Assembly: GCF_014193675.1 (NCBI RefSeq)
Contig: NZ_BLXZ01000005.1
Span: 394,363-458,362 of the forward strand
Reading direction: 5' to 3'
Length of the DNA stretch: 64,000 nucleotides
From: Geomonas limicola
Lineage (GTDB): Bacteria; Desulfobacterota; Desulfuromonadia; Geobacterales; Geobacteraceae
Every line of letters begins with the position of its first letter. Position 1 is the stretch's first letter. Made by a program: the position numbers and the translations under genes. The notes under the pieces are model-generated. The model saw only the letters and a list, made by a program, of their open reading frames with translations, did no database searches and was not told the origin of the DNA. This document shows positions 1-7,850 of this stretch, piece after piece.

Positions 1-364
1 TCGGCATGAGCTGCATGAGACCCTGGGCACCCTTGGAGGAGACGGCAGTCGGGTTGTACCCCGACTCGGCGTGGATCACCGCCTTCACGAGCGAGCTGTC
101 CACCCCGAACTCGCGGGAGCAGGCCAGGATGATCGGCTCGAACTGCGCCGGGTCACGGGCGTAGCCGGGGAGCTTGAAGGCGGTCCGTAACTTCTTGTCC
201 TTCTTGATGTCCCGCATGAACACTTTGAACCGCTTGTCCGTGGGGGCATCGGTGAAATGAAGGGTCCCGTCGGGATCCTCATAGCGGTAAATATCGGCGT
301 GCGCTTGTACTGAAAACGTCAGCAGCGCCAGTATCAGCACGTGGGTGACGAGGTGTGCTCTCAA
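1..364 (-). CDS. Lytic transglycosylase, partial (3' end outside window)
   Basis: This is a periplasmic murein lytic transglycosylase that would cleave peptidoglycan glycan strands. Only the first ~121 codons are present; the gene runs off the left edge. The readable protein has a signal peptide (MRAHLVTHVLILALLTFSV, then QAHA), a short DUF4124-like stretch (DIYRYEDPDGTLHFTDAP) and the start of the SLT domain with the catalytic Glu in IHAESGYNP followed by SKGAQGLMQLMP. I chose the TTG at 364 because AAGGAAGG lies 10 nt upstream and it gives a clean signal peptide. An in-frame ATG at 388 has no visible ribosome site. It is divergent from nadB. The family is clear; the specific paralogue is not. 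Confidence 0.85.
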   Translation of the reverse strand, partial: MRAHLVTHVLILALLTFSVQAHADIYRYEDPDGTLHFTDAPTDKRFKVFMRDIKKDKKLRTAFKLPGYARDPAQFEPIILACSREFGVDSSLVKAVIHAESGYNPTAVSSKGAQGLMQLMP

Positions 365-476
365 GTTGCAAAAACCTTCCTTTGGCATCGGGCAAAAAGC
401 AGTGACGCCCTGAAGACATATAGACGAATTGCCGGATTTATTCAAGGCCTATTGTGTCAGTTTGGCCCGAAATGCC

Positions 477-546
477 TTGACAAAAATCCGGGGGAGATCA
501 ATAATTTGCCAATTTTCTGAACGCCACAACCGTTATGTATACGGTT
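477..546 (+). promoter_or_regulatory. Likely nadB promoter with inverted repeat
   Basis: TTGACA at 477-482 is followed after 17 nt by AATAAT at 500-505, a reasonable sigma-70 promoter for nadB. Downstream, AACCGT (528-533) and ACGGTT (541-546) form a 6-bp inverted repeat with a 7-nt spacer between promoter and start codon. An operator role is inference. Confidence 0.5.
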
Positions 547-561
547 TAGATCGGGGGATGC

Positions 562-2157
562 ATGAAGCTTGAAAGCGATTTTCTGGTGATCGGTAGTGGT
601 ATTGCCGGGCTCTCCTTCGCCCTGCAGGCTGCAGCCCACGGCAGCGTCGCCGTGGTCACCAAACGTGAGATAGCCGAATCGGCAACCAACTACGCCCAGG
701 GCGGGATCGCCACGGTCTCCTCGGATGAAGATACCTTCGATGCCCACGTGCAGGATACCCTGGTGGCCGGAGCCGGTATCTGCCACGAAGACGTGGTGCG
801 CATGGTGGTCGAGGAAGGTCCCCAGGTGATCAGGAACCTGATCGAGTGGGGGGTCCAGTTCACCATGAACGAGGGGGGCTACGACCTGACCCGTGAGGGT
901 GGTCACAGTGCCCGGCGCATCCTGCACGCCGAGGACGTCACCGGCCGCGAGATCGAGCGCGCCCTGGTGGCGGCGGTTCGGAAGCACCCCAACATCACCA
1001 TCTACGAAAATCACATCGCCATCGACCTGATCACCGAGGCAAAGGTTCTCAAAAAGCCGCTCAAGGAGAACCGCTGCCTGGGTGCCCACGTGCTGGACAT
1101 CGACGCGGAGAAGGTGAAGACCTTTAACGCGCGCATCACGCTGCTCGCCTCGGGGGGCGCTGGCAAGGTGTACCTCTACACCTGCAACCCGGACGTGGCG
1201 ACCGGCGACGGCGTCGCCATGGCTTACCGCGCCGGGGCCACGGTCGCCAACATGGAATTCATGCAGTTCCACCCGACGACCCTGTACCACCCGACCGCCC
1301 GCAGCTTCCTGATCTCGGAGGCGGTGCGCGGCGAGGGGGCCATCCTCAGACGGCGCGACGGCACCGCCTTCATGGAGCGCTACCATCACCTGAAAGACCT
1401 GGCGCCGCGCGACATCGTGGCCCGCGCCATCGACAACGAGATGAAGACCCACGGCGACGACTGCGTCTACCTGGACATCCGGCACCGGGGCGCCGAGTAC
1501 ATCACCCAGCGCTTCCCCAATATCTACCAGACCTGCCTCGAGTTCGGCATCGACATGACCCGCGATATGATCCCGGTGGTGCCGGCGGCCCACTACCTCT
1601 GCGGCGGGGTGGCGGTCAACGACGACGCCGAGACCGACGTGAAGCATCTCTACGCCATCGGCGAGGTCGCCTTCACCGGCCTGCACGGCGGGAACCGCCT
1701 GGCCTCCAACTCGCTTTTAGAGGCGGCGGTCTACGCCGGTCGCGCCTTCAAGCACTCCATCGAGGTGCTGAAGAGCGCGAGTTTTGACACCCCGGAAACC
1801 CCGGACTGGGACTGCGGCACGGCGACCAACTCCGACGAGATGGTGGTGGTCTCCCAGAACTGGGACGAGATCCGGCGCTTCATGTGGAACTACGTGGGGA
1901 TCGTGCGCACCGACAAGCGGCTGGAGCGCGCCATGCACCGCATTGACCTGATCCAGCGCGAGATCGAGGAGTACTACTGGAACTTCATCGTGACCAGCGA
2001 CCTCATCGAGTTGAGGAACATCGCTACCGTCGCGAAGCTGATCGTATCCTGTGCGCAGTTGAGGAAGGAGTCGCGCGGCCTCAACTACAACATCGATCAC
2101 CCGGGTGTGGATGATGTCAATTGGCGTCGCGACACCTACTTAAAGAAAGGGTTCTAG
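562..2157 (+). CDS. nadB: L-aspartate oxidase
   Basis: NadB is the cytoplasmic flavoenzyme that oxidises L-aspartate to iminoaspartate, the first step of de novo NAD synthesis with NadA. The 531-residue length is typical. The N-terminal FAD-binding motif is visible (VIGSGIAGLSFALQAAA, residues about 9-25), followed by NYAQGGIA, REGGHSARRILHA, QFHPTTLYHP and the C-terminal AAHYLCGG and HGGNRLASNSLLEA motifs of the succinate dehydrogenase/fumarate reductase/NadB flavoprotein family. The LYHP/HSARRILHA context and length favour NadB over SdhA/FrdA. The start ATG is preceded by GGGGGA. It opens a forward run in which the next gene begins 8 nt after its stop. In anaerobes fumarate is the probable electron acceptor (family knowledge). 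Confidence 0.95.
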   Translation: MKLESDFLVIGSGIAGLSFALQAAAHGSVAVVTKREIAESATNYAQGGIATVSSDEDTFDAHVQDTLVAGAGICHEDVVRMVVEEGPQVIRNLIEWGVQFTMNEGGYDLTREGGHSARRILHAEDVTGREIERALVAAVRKHPNITIYENHIAIDLITEAKVLKKPLKENRCLGAHVLDIDAEKVKTFNARITLLASGGAGKVYLYTCNPDVATGDGVAMAYRAGATVANMEFMQFHPTTLYHPTARSFLISEAVRGEGAILRRRDGTAFMERYHHLKDLAPRDIVARAIDNEMKTHGDDCVYLDIRHRGAEYITQRFPNIYQTCLEFGIDMTRDMIPVVPAAHYLCGGVAVNDDAETDVKHLYAIGEVAFTGLHGGNRLASNSLLEAAVYAGRAFKHSIEVLKSASFDTPETPDWDCGTATNSDEMVVVSQNWDEIRRFMWNYVGIVRTDKRLERAMHRIDLIQREIEEYYWNFIVTSDLIELRNIATVAKLIVSCAQLRKESRGLNYNIDHPGVDDVNWRRDTYLKKGF

Positions 2158-2165
2158 AGGTTTTC

Positions 2166-2441
2166 ATGACCATCGACGAGATCAGGGCAGAGATCGACCG
2201 GTTGGACTCCGAATTGTTGCGCATCTTCAACGAACGCGCTTCGCTCGCACTTAAGATCGGGGAGATCAAGAAGGGGCTCGATCTGCCGGTGTACGACCCG
2301 ACCCGCGAAAAGCGCATCTTCCAGCGCATGGCCTCGGAAAACGGAGGGCCACTGGACGACCAGGCCATCGTGAGACTCTTCGAGAGGGTCATCGACGAGT
2401 CGCGCCGCCTGGAGCGCATCATGACCCGCGGCGATCACTAA
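2166..2441 (+). CDS. Chorismate mutase, stand-alone AroQ-type
   Basis: This 91-residue all-helical protein would convert chorismate to prephenate for phenylalanine and tyrosine synthesis. MTIDEIRAEIDRLDSELLRI, the ERASLALKIGEIKK helix and the C-terminal VIDESRRLER helix match the AroQ/CM_2 fold, including the conserved Arg (IRAEIDRLD), Lys (KIGEIKK) and R-E-K (DPTREKRI) active-site positions. It is not fused to prephenate dehydratase or DAHP synthase as is often the case. The ATG at 2166 removes a 15-residue extension that would overlap nadB. The next gene is a ferredoxin-like regulatory domain related to DAHP synthase, suggesting control at the shikimate pathway's ends. The family is clear, the regulatory role inferred. 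Confidence 0.88.
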   Translation: MTIDEIRAEIDRLDSELLRIFNERASLALKIGEIKKGLDLPVYDPTREKRIFQRMASENGGPLDDQAIVRLFERVIDESRRLERIMTRGDH

Positions 2442-2455
2442 AGGAGGATAGTTAC

Positions 2456-2665
2456 GTGCTGATTGTCATGCGCAAGACGGCCGATATGGTGGACCAGGAA
2501 GAGATCAAGGCCTACCTCATCGACCGGGGTTTCGACATCCATCAATCTACGGGCGCCAACCGGGTCATCATCGGGGTGATCGGCGATACCGAGAGCCTGG
2601 ACGTGGCCGACATCGAGAAGTTCTCCGGCGTGTTGCAGGTGGTAAGGATCGCAAAGGAAGAGTGA
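2456..2665 (+). CDS. Stand-alone ferredoxin-like domain of DAHP-synthase type
   Basis: A 69-residue protein, MLIVMRKTADMVDQEEIKAY..., resembles the N-terminal ferredoxin-like domain (FXD) found ahead of the barrel in type I-beta DAHP synthases, for example Thermotoga-type enzymes, where it mediates allosteric inhibition by aromatic amino acids. The pattern MRKTA.M..I..YL.DRGFDIH.S.G..R.IIG.IGD is characteristic. No catalytic barrel follows; glnD starts at the base after its stop. The start is a GTG preceded by AGGAGG (AAAGGAGGATAGTTAC). Beside a stand-alone chorismate mutase it could be a trans-acting regulatory subunit. That is inference; the domain assignment is from memory of the family. 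Confidence 0.7.
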   Translation: MLIVMRKTADMVDQEEIKAYLIDRGFDIHQSTGANRVIIGVIGDTESLDVADIEKFSGVLQVVRIAKEE

Positions 2666-5356
2666 ATGCGGCTCAACATCAACGGGTACCTCAGCGAGTC
2701 GCTCAAAGGTGACGGCAAAAGCTTCGAAGAGAAACGCGGCGCTTACCTGGCCGCTGCACGCGAGTTCCTCGAGCACTACCGCGAGGAGATGAAGCGCAGC
2801 CACCGGGAGGGGGACGACGGCATCCACGTGGTGCAGGCCATCACCGCGATGACCGACGCCCTGGTGGTGCGACTCTTCACGGCGCTCTCCGACGACTTCC
2901 AGATCAACGGGAAAACGGGCGAACTGGCCCTCGTCGCGGTAGGCGGTTACGGGCGCGGCGAGTTGAACCCGTACTCGGACCTGGACCTCATGTTCCTCTA
3001 CAAGGGGAAGGATTCCAAGCGGGTCGAGGAGGTGGCGAACCGCCTGCTCTACTTCCTGTGGGACCTCCGTCTGGACGTGGGCTACTCGGTGCGCACCATT
3101 CCCGACTGCGTCGAGATGGCCAACGGCGACGTGACGGTAAAGACGGCCCTTTTGGATGCCAGGCTCCTGCACGGCAGCGAGAACCTCTTCGCCGAGCTGA
3201 AGAAGGTGATGGTGAGCCAGGTGCTCGCCAAGAGAAGTGACGCCTTCATCGCGGAGAAGATAACCGAGCTGAAGAAACGGCGCGAAAAGTACGGCTCGAG
3301 CGTCTACATCCTGGAACCGAACCTCAAGGAAGGGGAGGGGTGTCTGCGCGACCTGCATACCGCGATGTGGGTCGCCAAGGTGAAGTACAAGGTGGACGAA
3401 CCGCGCGAGCTGGTCATCAAGGGGGTGCTCTCCGAGGAGGACATCGCCATCTACTACTCGTCGCTCAACTACCTGTGGCGCATCAGGAACGAGTTGCACT
3501 ACCTGGCCGGCCGCAAGAACGACCAACTCACCTTCGACGCCCAGATCTCGCTGGCGCGCTTCTTCGGCTACGAGGACCGCGGCAAGGTGCTCGCCGTCGA
3601 GCAGTTCATGCAGGACTTCTACCTGCACGCCAACCGGGTCGAGCATTTCGCTTCGGTCTTGATCACCAAGTGCAGCCAGCGCGAGGAGGGGGCCCGCAAG
3701 TTCCTGGGCTACTTCACCCGGCGGCCGGTCGGCGAGGGGTTTTACGTCATGAAGGGGGAACTGGTGGTTCCCGACGAGGCGGTGATCCAGAAGGATCCCA
3801 TCCGGCTCATGCGGATCTTCGAGTTCGCCCAGAAACAGGGGGTGGAGATCTCCGTTTCCACCAAGGGGCTGGTCCGCGACAACCTGGACCTGGTCAACGA
3901 CAAGTTCCGCCGCTCCAAGGAAGCCCACACCTCCTTCTGCAACATCCTGCAGTCCGACAAGAGCGTCTATGAAACGCTGCAGCAGATGCATCACCTGGGC
4001 TTTTTGAACCGCTACATCCCCGAGTTCGAGCGGATCAACTGCAAGGTCCAGCACGACGCCTACCACATCTACACCGTCGACACCCATACCCTTTTTGCCG
4101 TAGAGGAGATCACCAAGCTCTGGCAGGGGGAGCACAAGGACGACCTGCCGCTGTTGACCCAGCTTGCCAAGGAGATCGACAAGCGCTGGCTGCTCCTTTT
4201 GGCGGTCATGCTGCACGATATCGGCAAGGGGGGCGGGGGCGGCCACGCGGAACTCGGCGCCGAGCTCAGCAAGACCATCGCGCGGCGCATGGGGCTCACC
4301 AAGGAGGACAGCGAGCGCCTGCAGTTCCTGGTGCGCCAGCACCTCCTGATGGCCCACATCGCCCAGCGCCGCGACCTGCACGACGAAGGGATGATCATCC
4401 AGTTCGCCCGCCAGATGGAGAAGAGCGAAAACCTGAAGATGCTCTACCTCTTGACCTATTCCGACATCAAGGCGGTCGGGCCGGACGTCTGGACCGAGTG
4501 GAAGGGGCTTTTGTTGCAGGAGCTCTACGAGAAGGCCTTCCAGGTACTGGAGCGCGGCGACTTCAAGCTGGAGGCCTCCGGCGACCGGGTGCGCCGCGTC
4601 AAGCGCGCGGTCTACGACCTGCTCATTAGCGACTTTCCCGCCCAGCCGATCAAGGACGAGCTGCAGGCGCTCTCCACGAGGCACCTGCTCTCCTATGCTC
4701 CGGAGATCATCGCCGGTCACATGAGGATCCTGCTCGGCCTCTCCAGCGAACATACCCTGGAGGTCAAACTCGGTCACGAGGTGGACAAGGGGTACACCAA
4801 CTGCACCATCTGCACCTACGATATCCCGGGGCTCTTCTCCATGATCACCGGGGTGATGGCCGCCAACGGCATGAACATCCTGGGTGCCCAGATCCACACC
4901 AACAAAAACGGCAAGGTGCTGGACATCCTGCAGGTCAACTCTCCGCAGGGTTTCGTGATCACCGACGAGGGGCGCTGGTCGCGCCTGGAGTCCGACCTGC
5001 GCCAGGTGCTCAGAGGCGAGGTCAAGGTGGATGCCTTGGTCGCAAAACGGCACCGCCCCAGCATCCTCTCCGAGAAGGCGAAGCCGACCATGCCGGCACG
5101 GGTGGAGATCGACAACGAGGTTTCCGGCGATTACACCGTCATCGACATCTACGCCCACGACAAGGTGGGGCTGCTCTATGCGATCACCAGTACCCTGACC
5201 CGGCTCGGGCTCTACATCGGCGTCTCCAAGATCTCCACCAAGGTCGACCAGGTGGCCGACGTCTTCTACGTGAAGAACATCTTCGGGCAGAAGATCAGCG
5301 ATGAAGAGAAGCTCAACGAGATCCGCCGGGAGCTCTTGGCAGCCATCGACAACTAG
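2666..5356 (+). CDS. glnD: [Protein-PII] uridylyltransferase/uridylyl-removing enzyme
   Basis: GlnD senses glutamine and modifies PII proteins, setting nitrogen assimilation. All domains are present in the 896-residue product: a nucleotidyltransferase with GGYGRGELNPYSDLDLM (residues about 92-108), a PII-uridylyltransferase middle section (LKEGEGCLRDLHTAMW), an HD uridylyl-removing domain with LHDIGKG (about 515) and HAELGA, and two C-terminal ACT domains (YDIPGLFSMITGVMAANG about 720; HDKVGLLYAITSTLTRLG about 825). The start codon immediately follows the stop of the FXD gene, and its own stop overlaps the xerD start by one base, so translation is probably coupled. The length is usual for the family. 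Confidence 0.96.
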   Translation: MRLNINGYLSESLKGDGKSFEEKRGAYLAAAREFLEHYREEMKRSHREGDDGIHVVQAITAMTDALVVRLFTALSDDFQINGKTGELALVAVGGYGRGELNPYSDLDLMFLYKGKDSKRVEEVANRLLYFLWDLRLDVGYSVRTIPDCVEMANGDVTVKTALLDARLLHGSENLFAELKKVMVSQVLAKRSDAFIAEKITELKKRREKYGSSVYILEPNLKEGEGCLRDLHTAMWVAKVKYKVDEPRELVIKGVLSEEDIAIYYSSLNYLWRIRNELHYLAGRKNDQLTFDAQISLARFFGYEDRGKVLAVEQFMQDFYLHANRVEHFASVLITKCSQREEGARKFLGYFTRRPVGEGFYVMKGELVVPDEAVIQKDPIRLMRIFEFAQKQGVEISVSTKGLVRDNLDLVNDKFRRSKEAHTSFCNILQSDKSVYETLQQMHHLGFLNRYIPEFERINCKVQHDAYHIYTVDTHTLFAVEEITKLWQGEHKDDLPLLTQLAKEIDKRWLLLLAVMLHDIGKGGGGGHAELGAELSKTIARRMGLTKEDSERLQFLVRQHLLMAHIAQRRDLHDEGMIIQFARQMEKSENLKMLYLLTYSDIKAVGPDVWTEWKGLLLQELYEKAFQVLERGDFKLEASGDRVRRVKRAVYDLLISDFPAQPIKDELQALSTRHLLSYAPEIIAGHMRILLGLSSEHTLEVKLGHEVDKGYTNCTICTYDIPGLFSMITGVMAANGMNILGAQIHTNKNGKVLDILQVNSPQGFVITDEGRWSRLESDLRQVLRGEVKVDALVAKRHRPSILSEKAKPTMPARVEIDNEVSGDYTVIDIYAHDKVGLLYAITSTLTRLGLYIGVSKISTKVDQVADVFYVKNIFGQKISDEEKLNEIRRELLAAIDN

Positions 5357-6234
5357 TGGATCAGTACCTCGACCTTTTTTTAAACTACCTCCTGGTGGAG
5401 AAGGGGGCCGCGGCCAACACCGTGGCCGCCTACAGCCGCGACCTCGCCCGCTACCTTTCCTATCTCGGTAACCGCACGCCCGATCAGATCCGCCCCAGCG
5501 ACGTGGCGGGTTACCTGGCCCACCTGAAGAACCAGGGGATGGCGCCGCGCTCTCGGGCCCGCGCCCTTTCCGCCCTGCGCATGCTGCACCGCTTCCTGGT
5601 GGTCGAGGGGTACAGCGAGCTTAATCCCAGCTCCATCATCGAGGCGCCCAAGGGGGTGCACAAGCTCCCCGCCGTGTTGAATAACCGGCAGGTCGAAGCG
5701 CTCCTCGCCGCCGCCCGGGGGCCCGGAGCCATCGAGTTGCGCGACACCGCCATGCTCGAGCTGCTCTACGCCACGGGGCTCAGGGTCTCCGAACTGGTGG
5801 GGCTGTTGTTTTCCGAAGTGAACCTTTCGGCCGGGTACCTGATGACCCTGGGGAAGGGGAGCAAGGAACGGCTGGTCCCGATTGGTGAGAGCGCCTGCCA
5901 AGCGGTCCGCTGTTACCTCGAGGAGGCGCGCGAGGAGCTTTTGCGCGGCAAGGGGAGCGCCAACCTGTTCGTGAGCCGGTTGGGGGAGGGGATGACCCGC
6001 CAGGCCTTCTGGAACATCATCAAGAAGCGCGCCCTGCAGGCCGGCATCAACGCGGCGATATCCCCGCACACCCTGCGCCACTCCTTTGCCACCCATCTTC
6101 TGGAGAACGGCGCGGACCTGCGCAGCGTGCAGATCATGCTGGGTCACGCCGATCTCTCCTCGACCCAGATCTACACCCACGTGACCAGGGAGAGACTCAA
6201 GCGGTTGCATGGGGAGTTCCACCCGCGAGGGTAG
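5356..6234 (+). CDS. xerD: Site-specific tyrosine recombinase XerC/XerD
   Basis: A 292-residue tyrosine recombinase that, with its partner, resolves chromosome dimers at dif. It has the N-terminal SAM-like core-binding domain (FLNYLLVEKGAAANTVAAYS) and the catalytic domain with Arg in ATGLRVSELVG (about residue 141), the beta-hairpin Lys region GKGSKERLVPIG, HTLRHSFATHLL, LGHADLSSTQIYTH and the tyrosine nucleophile (about 271). The start is GTG, overlapping the glnD stop by one base. Size and the SPHTLRHSFATHLL motif favour a chromosomal Xer protein over a phage integrase; XerD rather than XerC is a guess from similarity and context. There is no attachment site or prophage next to it. Confidence 0.9.
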   Translation: MDQYLDLFLNYLLVEKGAAANTVAAYSRDLARYLSYLGNRTPDQIRPSDVAGYLAHLKNQGMAPRSRARALSALRMLHRFLVVEGYSELNPSSIIEAPKGVHKLPAVLNNRQVEALLAAARGPGAIELRDTAMLELLYATGLRVSELVGLLFSEVNLSAGYLMTLGKGSKERLVPIGESACQAVRCYLEEAREELLRGKGSANLFVSRLGEGMTRQAFWNIIKKRALQAGINAAISPHTLRHSFATHLLENGADLRSVQIMLGHADLSSTQIYTHVTRERLKRLHGEFHPRG

Positions 6235-6243
6235 GTGTGAGGC

Positions 6244-6298
6244 AGGGGCTAGGGGCTAGGGGCTAGGGGCTAGGGGCTAGGGACTAGGGACTAGGGAC
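6244..6298 (+). repeat. G-rich heptamer tandem repeat
   Basis: Five exact copies of AGGGGCT (6244-6278) are followed by two of AGGGACT (6279-6292) and a partial unit, directly after the xerD stop. Each unit contains CTAG, usually a rare tetranucleotide in bacteria, and the G4 runs spaced by CTA could form a G-quadruplex on the + strand. The remaining spacer to apgM (6299-6520) has no gene that I can see. Confidence 0.9.
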
Positions 6299-6520
6299 AA
6301 ATGACCTTCCGCCCCACGGCGGGGGGGAGATCGGTATCGGTTGGGGGCGCAGGTAACGGCAGGCATGCCGGGTCAGATTATTCTTCACCCGACAGCCACC
6401 TTTTTCGGCACCGTTTCTTGTGTTACTGCTCTTTTTCATGCTATACCAACCCGGGTGACTAAAAACTCATAAAGCTATCCACGCTTACCCATAACTTACC
6501 AGGACAAGAGGACCCGATTC

Positions 6521-7720
6521 ATGAAGTACGTTGTACTGCTGGGCGACGGCATGTCGGACCAGCCGATCAAAACTCTGGACGGGAAAACTCCGCTGCAAGC
6601 GGCAAAAACCCCGAATATGGACTTCATGGCACGCCGCGGCACGCTCGGCCTGGCGCAGACGGTTCCCCCGGGCTACCCGCCGGGCTCCGACGTCGCCAAC
6701 CTCTCGATGTTCGGCTACAACCCGGTGGACTGCTACACGGGGCGCTCCCCGCTGGAAGCTGCCAGCATGGGTGTCTCGCTGGGACCTGACGACGTCGCCT
6801 TCCGGATCAACCTGGTGCACCTGGACGCCCGCGCCGGTCGACTCACCATGAACGACTACTCCGCCGGCCACATCTCCACCGCCGACGGCCGCGAACTGGT
6901 GGAAGAGCTGCAGCGCCAACTGGGTAACGAGGAGTTCTCCTTCCACCCCGGGGTGAGCTACCGGCACCTCCTGGTCTGGCACGGCGGCAACACCCAGATA
7001 AAGGCAACCCCGCCGCACGACATCACCGGCCAGGACGTCATCGTGCACTTCCCGAAAGGGGAGGGGGCCGAAAAGCTCATCGACCTCATGAACAGCTCGC
7101 AGCTCATCTTCAACAACCACCCGCAGTTCAAGCGGCGCATCGCGGCCGGCGAAACCCCTGCCAACTCGATCTGGCCCTGGGGGCTCGGCAAGGCGCCCGC
7201 CATGGAGAACTACCGGGACAAGTTCGGGCTGACCGGCGCGGTGATCTCCGCCGTCGACCTCATCAAGGGGATCGGCGTCTACGCAGGGCTCGATGTCATC
7301 GAGGTTCCCGGTGCCACCGGCTACCTGGATACCAACTTCCAAGGCAAGGCCTCTGCTGCAGTTGAAGCCTTGAAAGAGCGTGACTTCGTGTTCGTGCACG
7401 TGGAGGCGCCCGACGAGGCCTCGCACTCCGGGAAGCTTGCCGACAAGCTCAAGGCCATCGAACTCTTCGACGAGCTGATCGTGGGGCCGGTGCTGGAAGG
7501 GATCAAACAGTACGGCGAGTACCGCGTGCTCTGTGCCCCGGACCACCCGACGCCGCTTGCGCTCATGACCCACACCTCGGACCCGGTACCGTTCATCATC
7601 TACAGCGGCGAACAAGTTGAGAAGGGAGGGGTTGCCGGCTACGACGAGATCTCCGCCAAGGCCACCGGCGTTCATGTCGCCGAAGGGTTCCGCCTCATGG
7701 AGCAACTGCTCGGGAGGTAG
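6521..7720 (+). CDS. apgM: 2,3-bisphosphoglycerate-independent phosphoglycerate mutase, archaeal type
   Basis: ApgM interconverts 3- and 2-phosphoglycerate in glycolysis and gluconeogenesis. It belongs to the alkaline-phosphatase superfamily and is unrelated to dPGM. The 399-residue protein opens with MKYVVLLGDGMSDQPIKTL, carrying the metal-binding Asp and nucleophile region, then GSDVANLSMFGYNP (phosphoserine nucleophile area), YTGRSPLEAASMGV and the C-terminal metal ligands in HVEAPDEASHSG and CAPDHPTPLALMTHTSDPVPF. All expected motifs are present at the usual length. It stands alone: the upstream side holds the heptamer repeat and the downstream aminotransferase has its own promoter. With fbp at 62.5 kb it supports active gluconeogenesis. 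Confidence 0.93.
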   Translation: MKYVVLLGDGMSDQPIKTLDGKTPLQAAKTPNMDFMARRGTLGLAQTVPPGYPPGSDVANLSMFGYNPVDCYTGRSPLEAASMGVSLGPDDVAFRINLVHLDARAGRLTMNDYSAGHISTADGRELVEELQRQLGNEEFSFHPGVSYRHLLVWHGGNTQIKATPPHDITGQDVIVHFPKGEGAEKLIDLMNSSQLIFNNHPQFKRRIAAGETPANSIWPWGLGKAPAMENYRDKFGLTGAVISAVDLIKGIGVYAGLDVIEVPGATGYLDTNFQGKASAAVEALKERDFVFVHVEAPDEASHSGKLADKLKAIELFDELIVGPVLEGIKQYGEYRVLCAPDHPTPLALMTHTSDPVPFIIYSGEQVEKGGVAGYDEISAKATGVHVAEGFRLMEQLLGR

Positions 7721-7745
7721 CCGTCCCCGCCGTCCCATATTACCG

Positions 7746-7773
7746 TTGACAAGTTGTCTACGACACGTTTAAA
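7746..7773 (+). promoter_or_regulatory. Likely promoter of the aminotransferase gene
   Basis: TTGACA (7746-7751), 16-nt spacer, TTTAAA (7768-7773). The -35 region lies in the small palindrome GACAAGTTGTC. The gene starts 78 nt downstream after AGGAGG. Confidence 0.5.
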
Positions 7774-7850
7774 TGGCGTTTTCAATTAAAAGCCTGTCGA
7801 TCTAGGTACTAACCTTCGCAATAAACAACCACTTCACCAGGAGGAACTAC

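Noticed and set aside
2438..5158. A 906-codon minus-strand frame opposite glnD
   Set aside because: Same shadow effect; the protein has no domain pattern, while glnD shows all its catalytic and ACT motifs.
6244..6298. Heptamer array considered as a CRISPR or telomere-like end
   Set aside because: Units are contiguous with no spacers, the array is only ~55 bp, and it is flanked by ordinary chromosomal genes.
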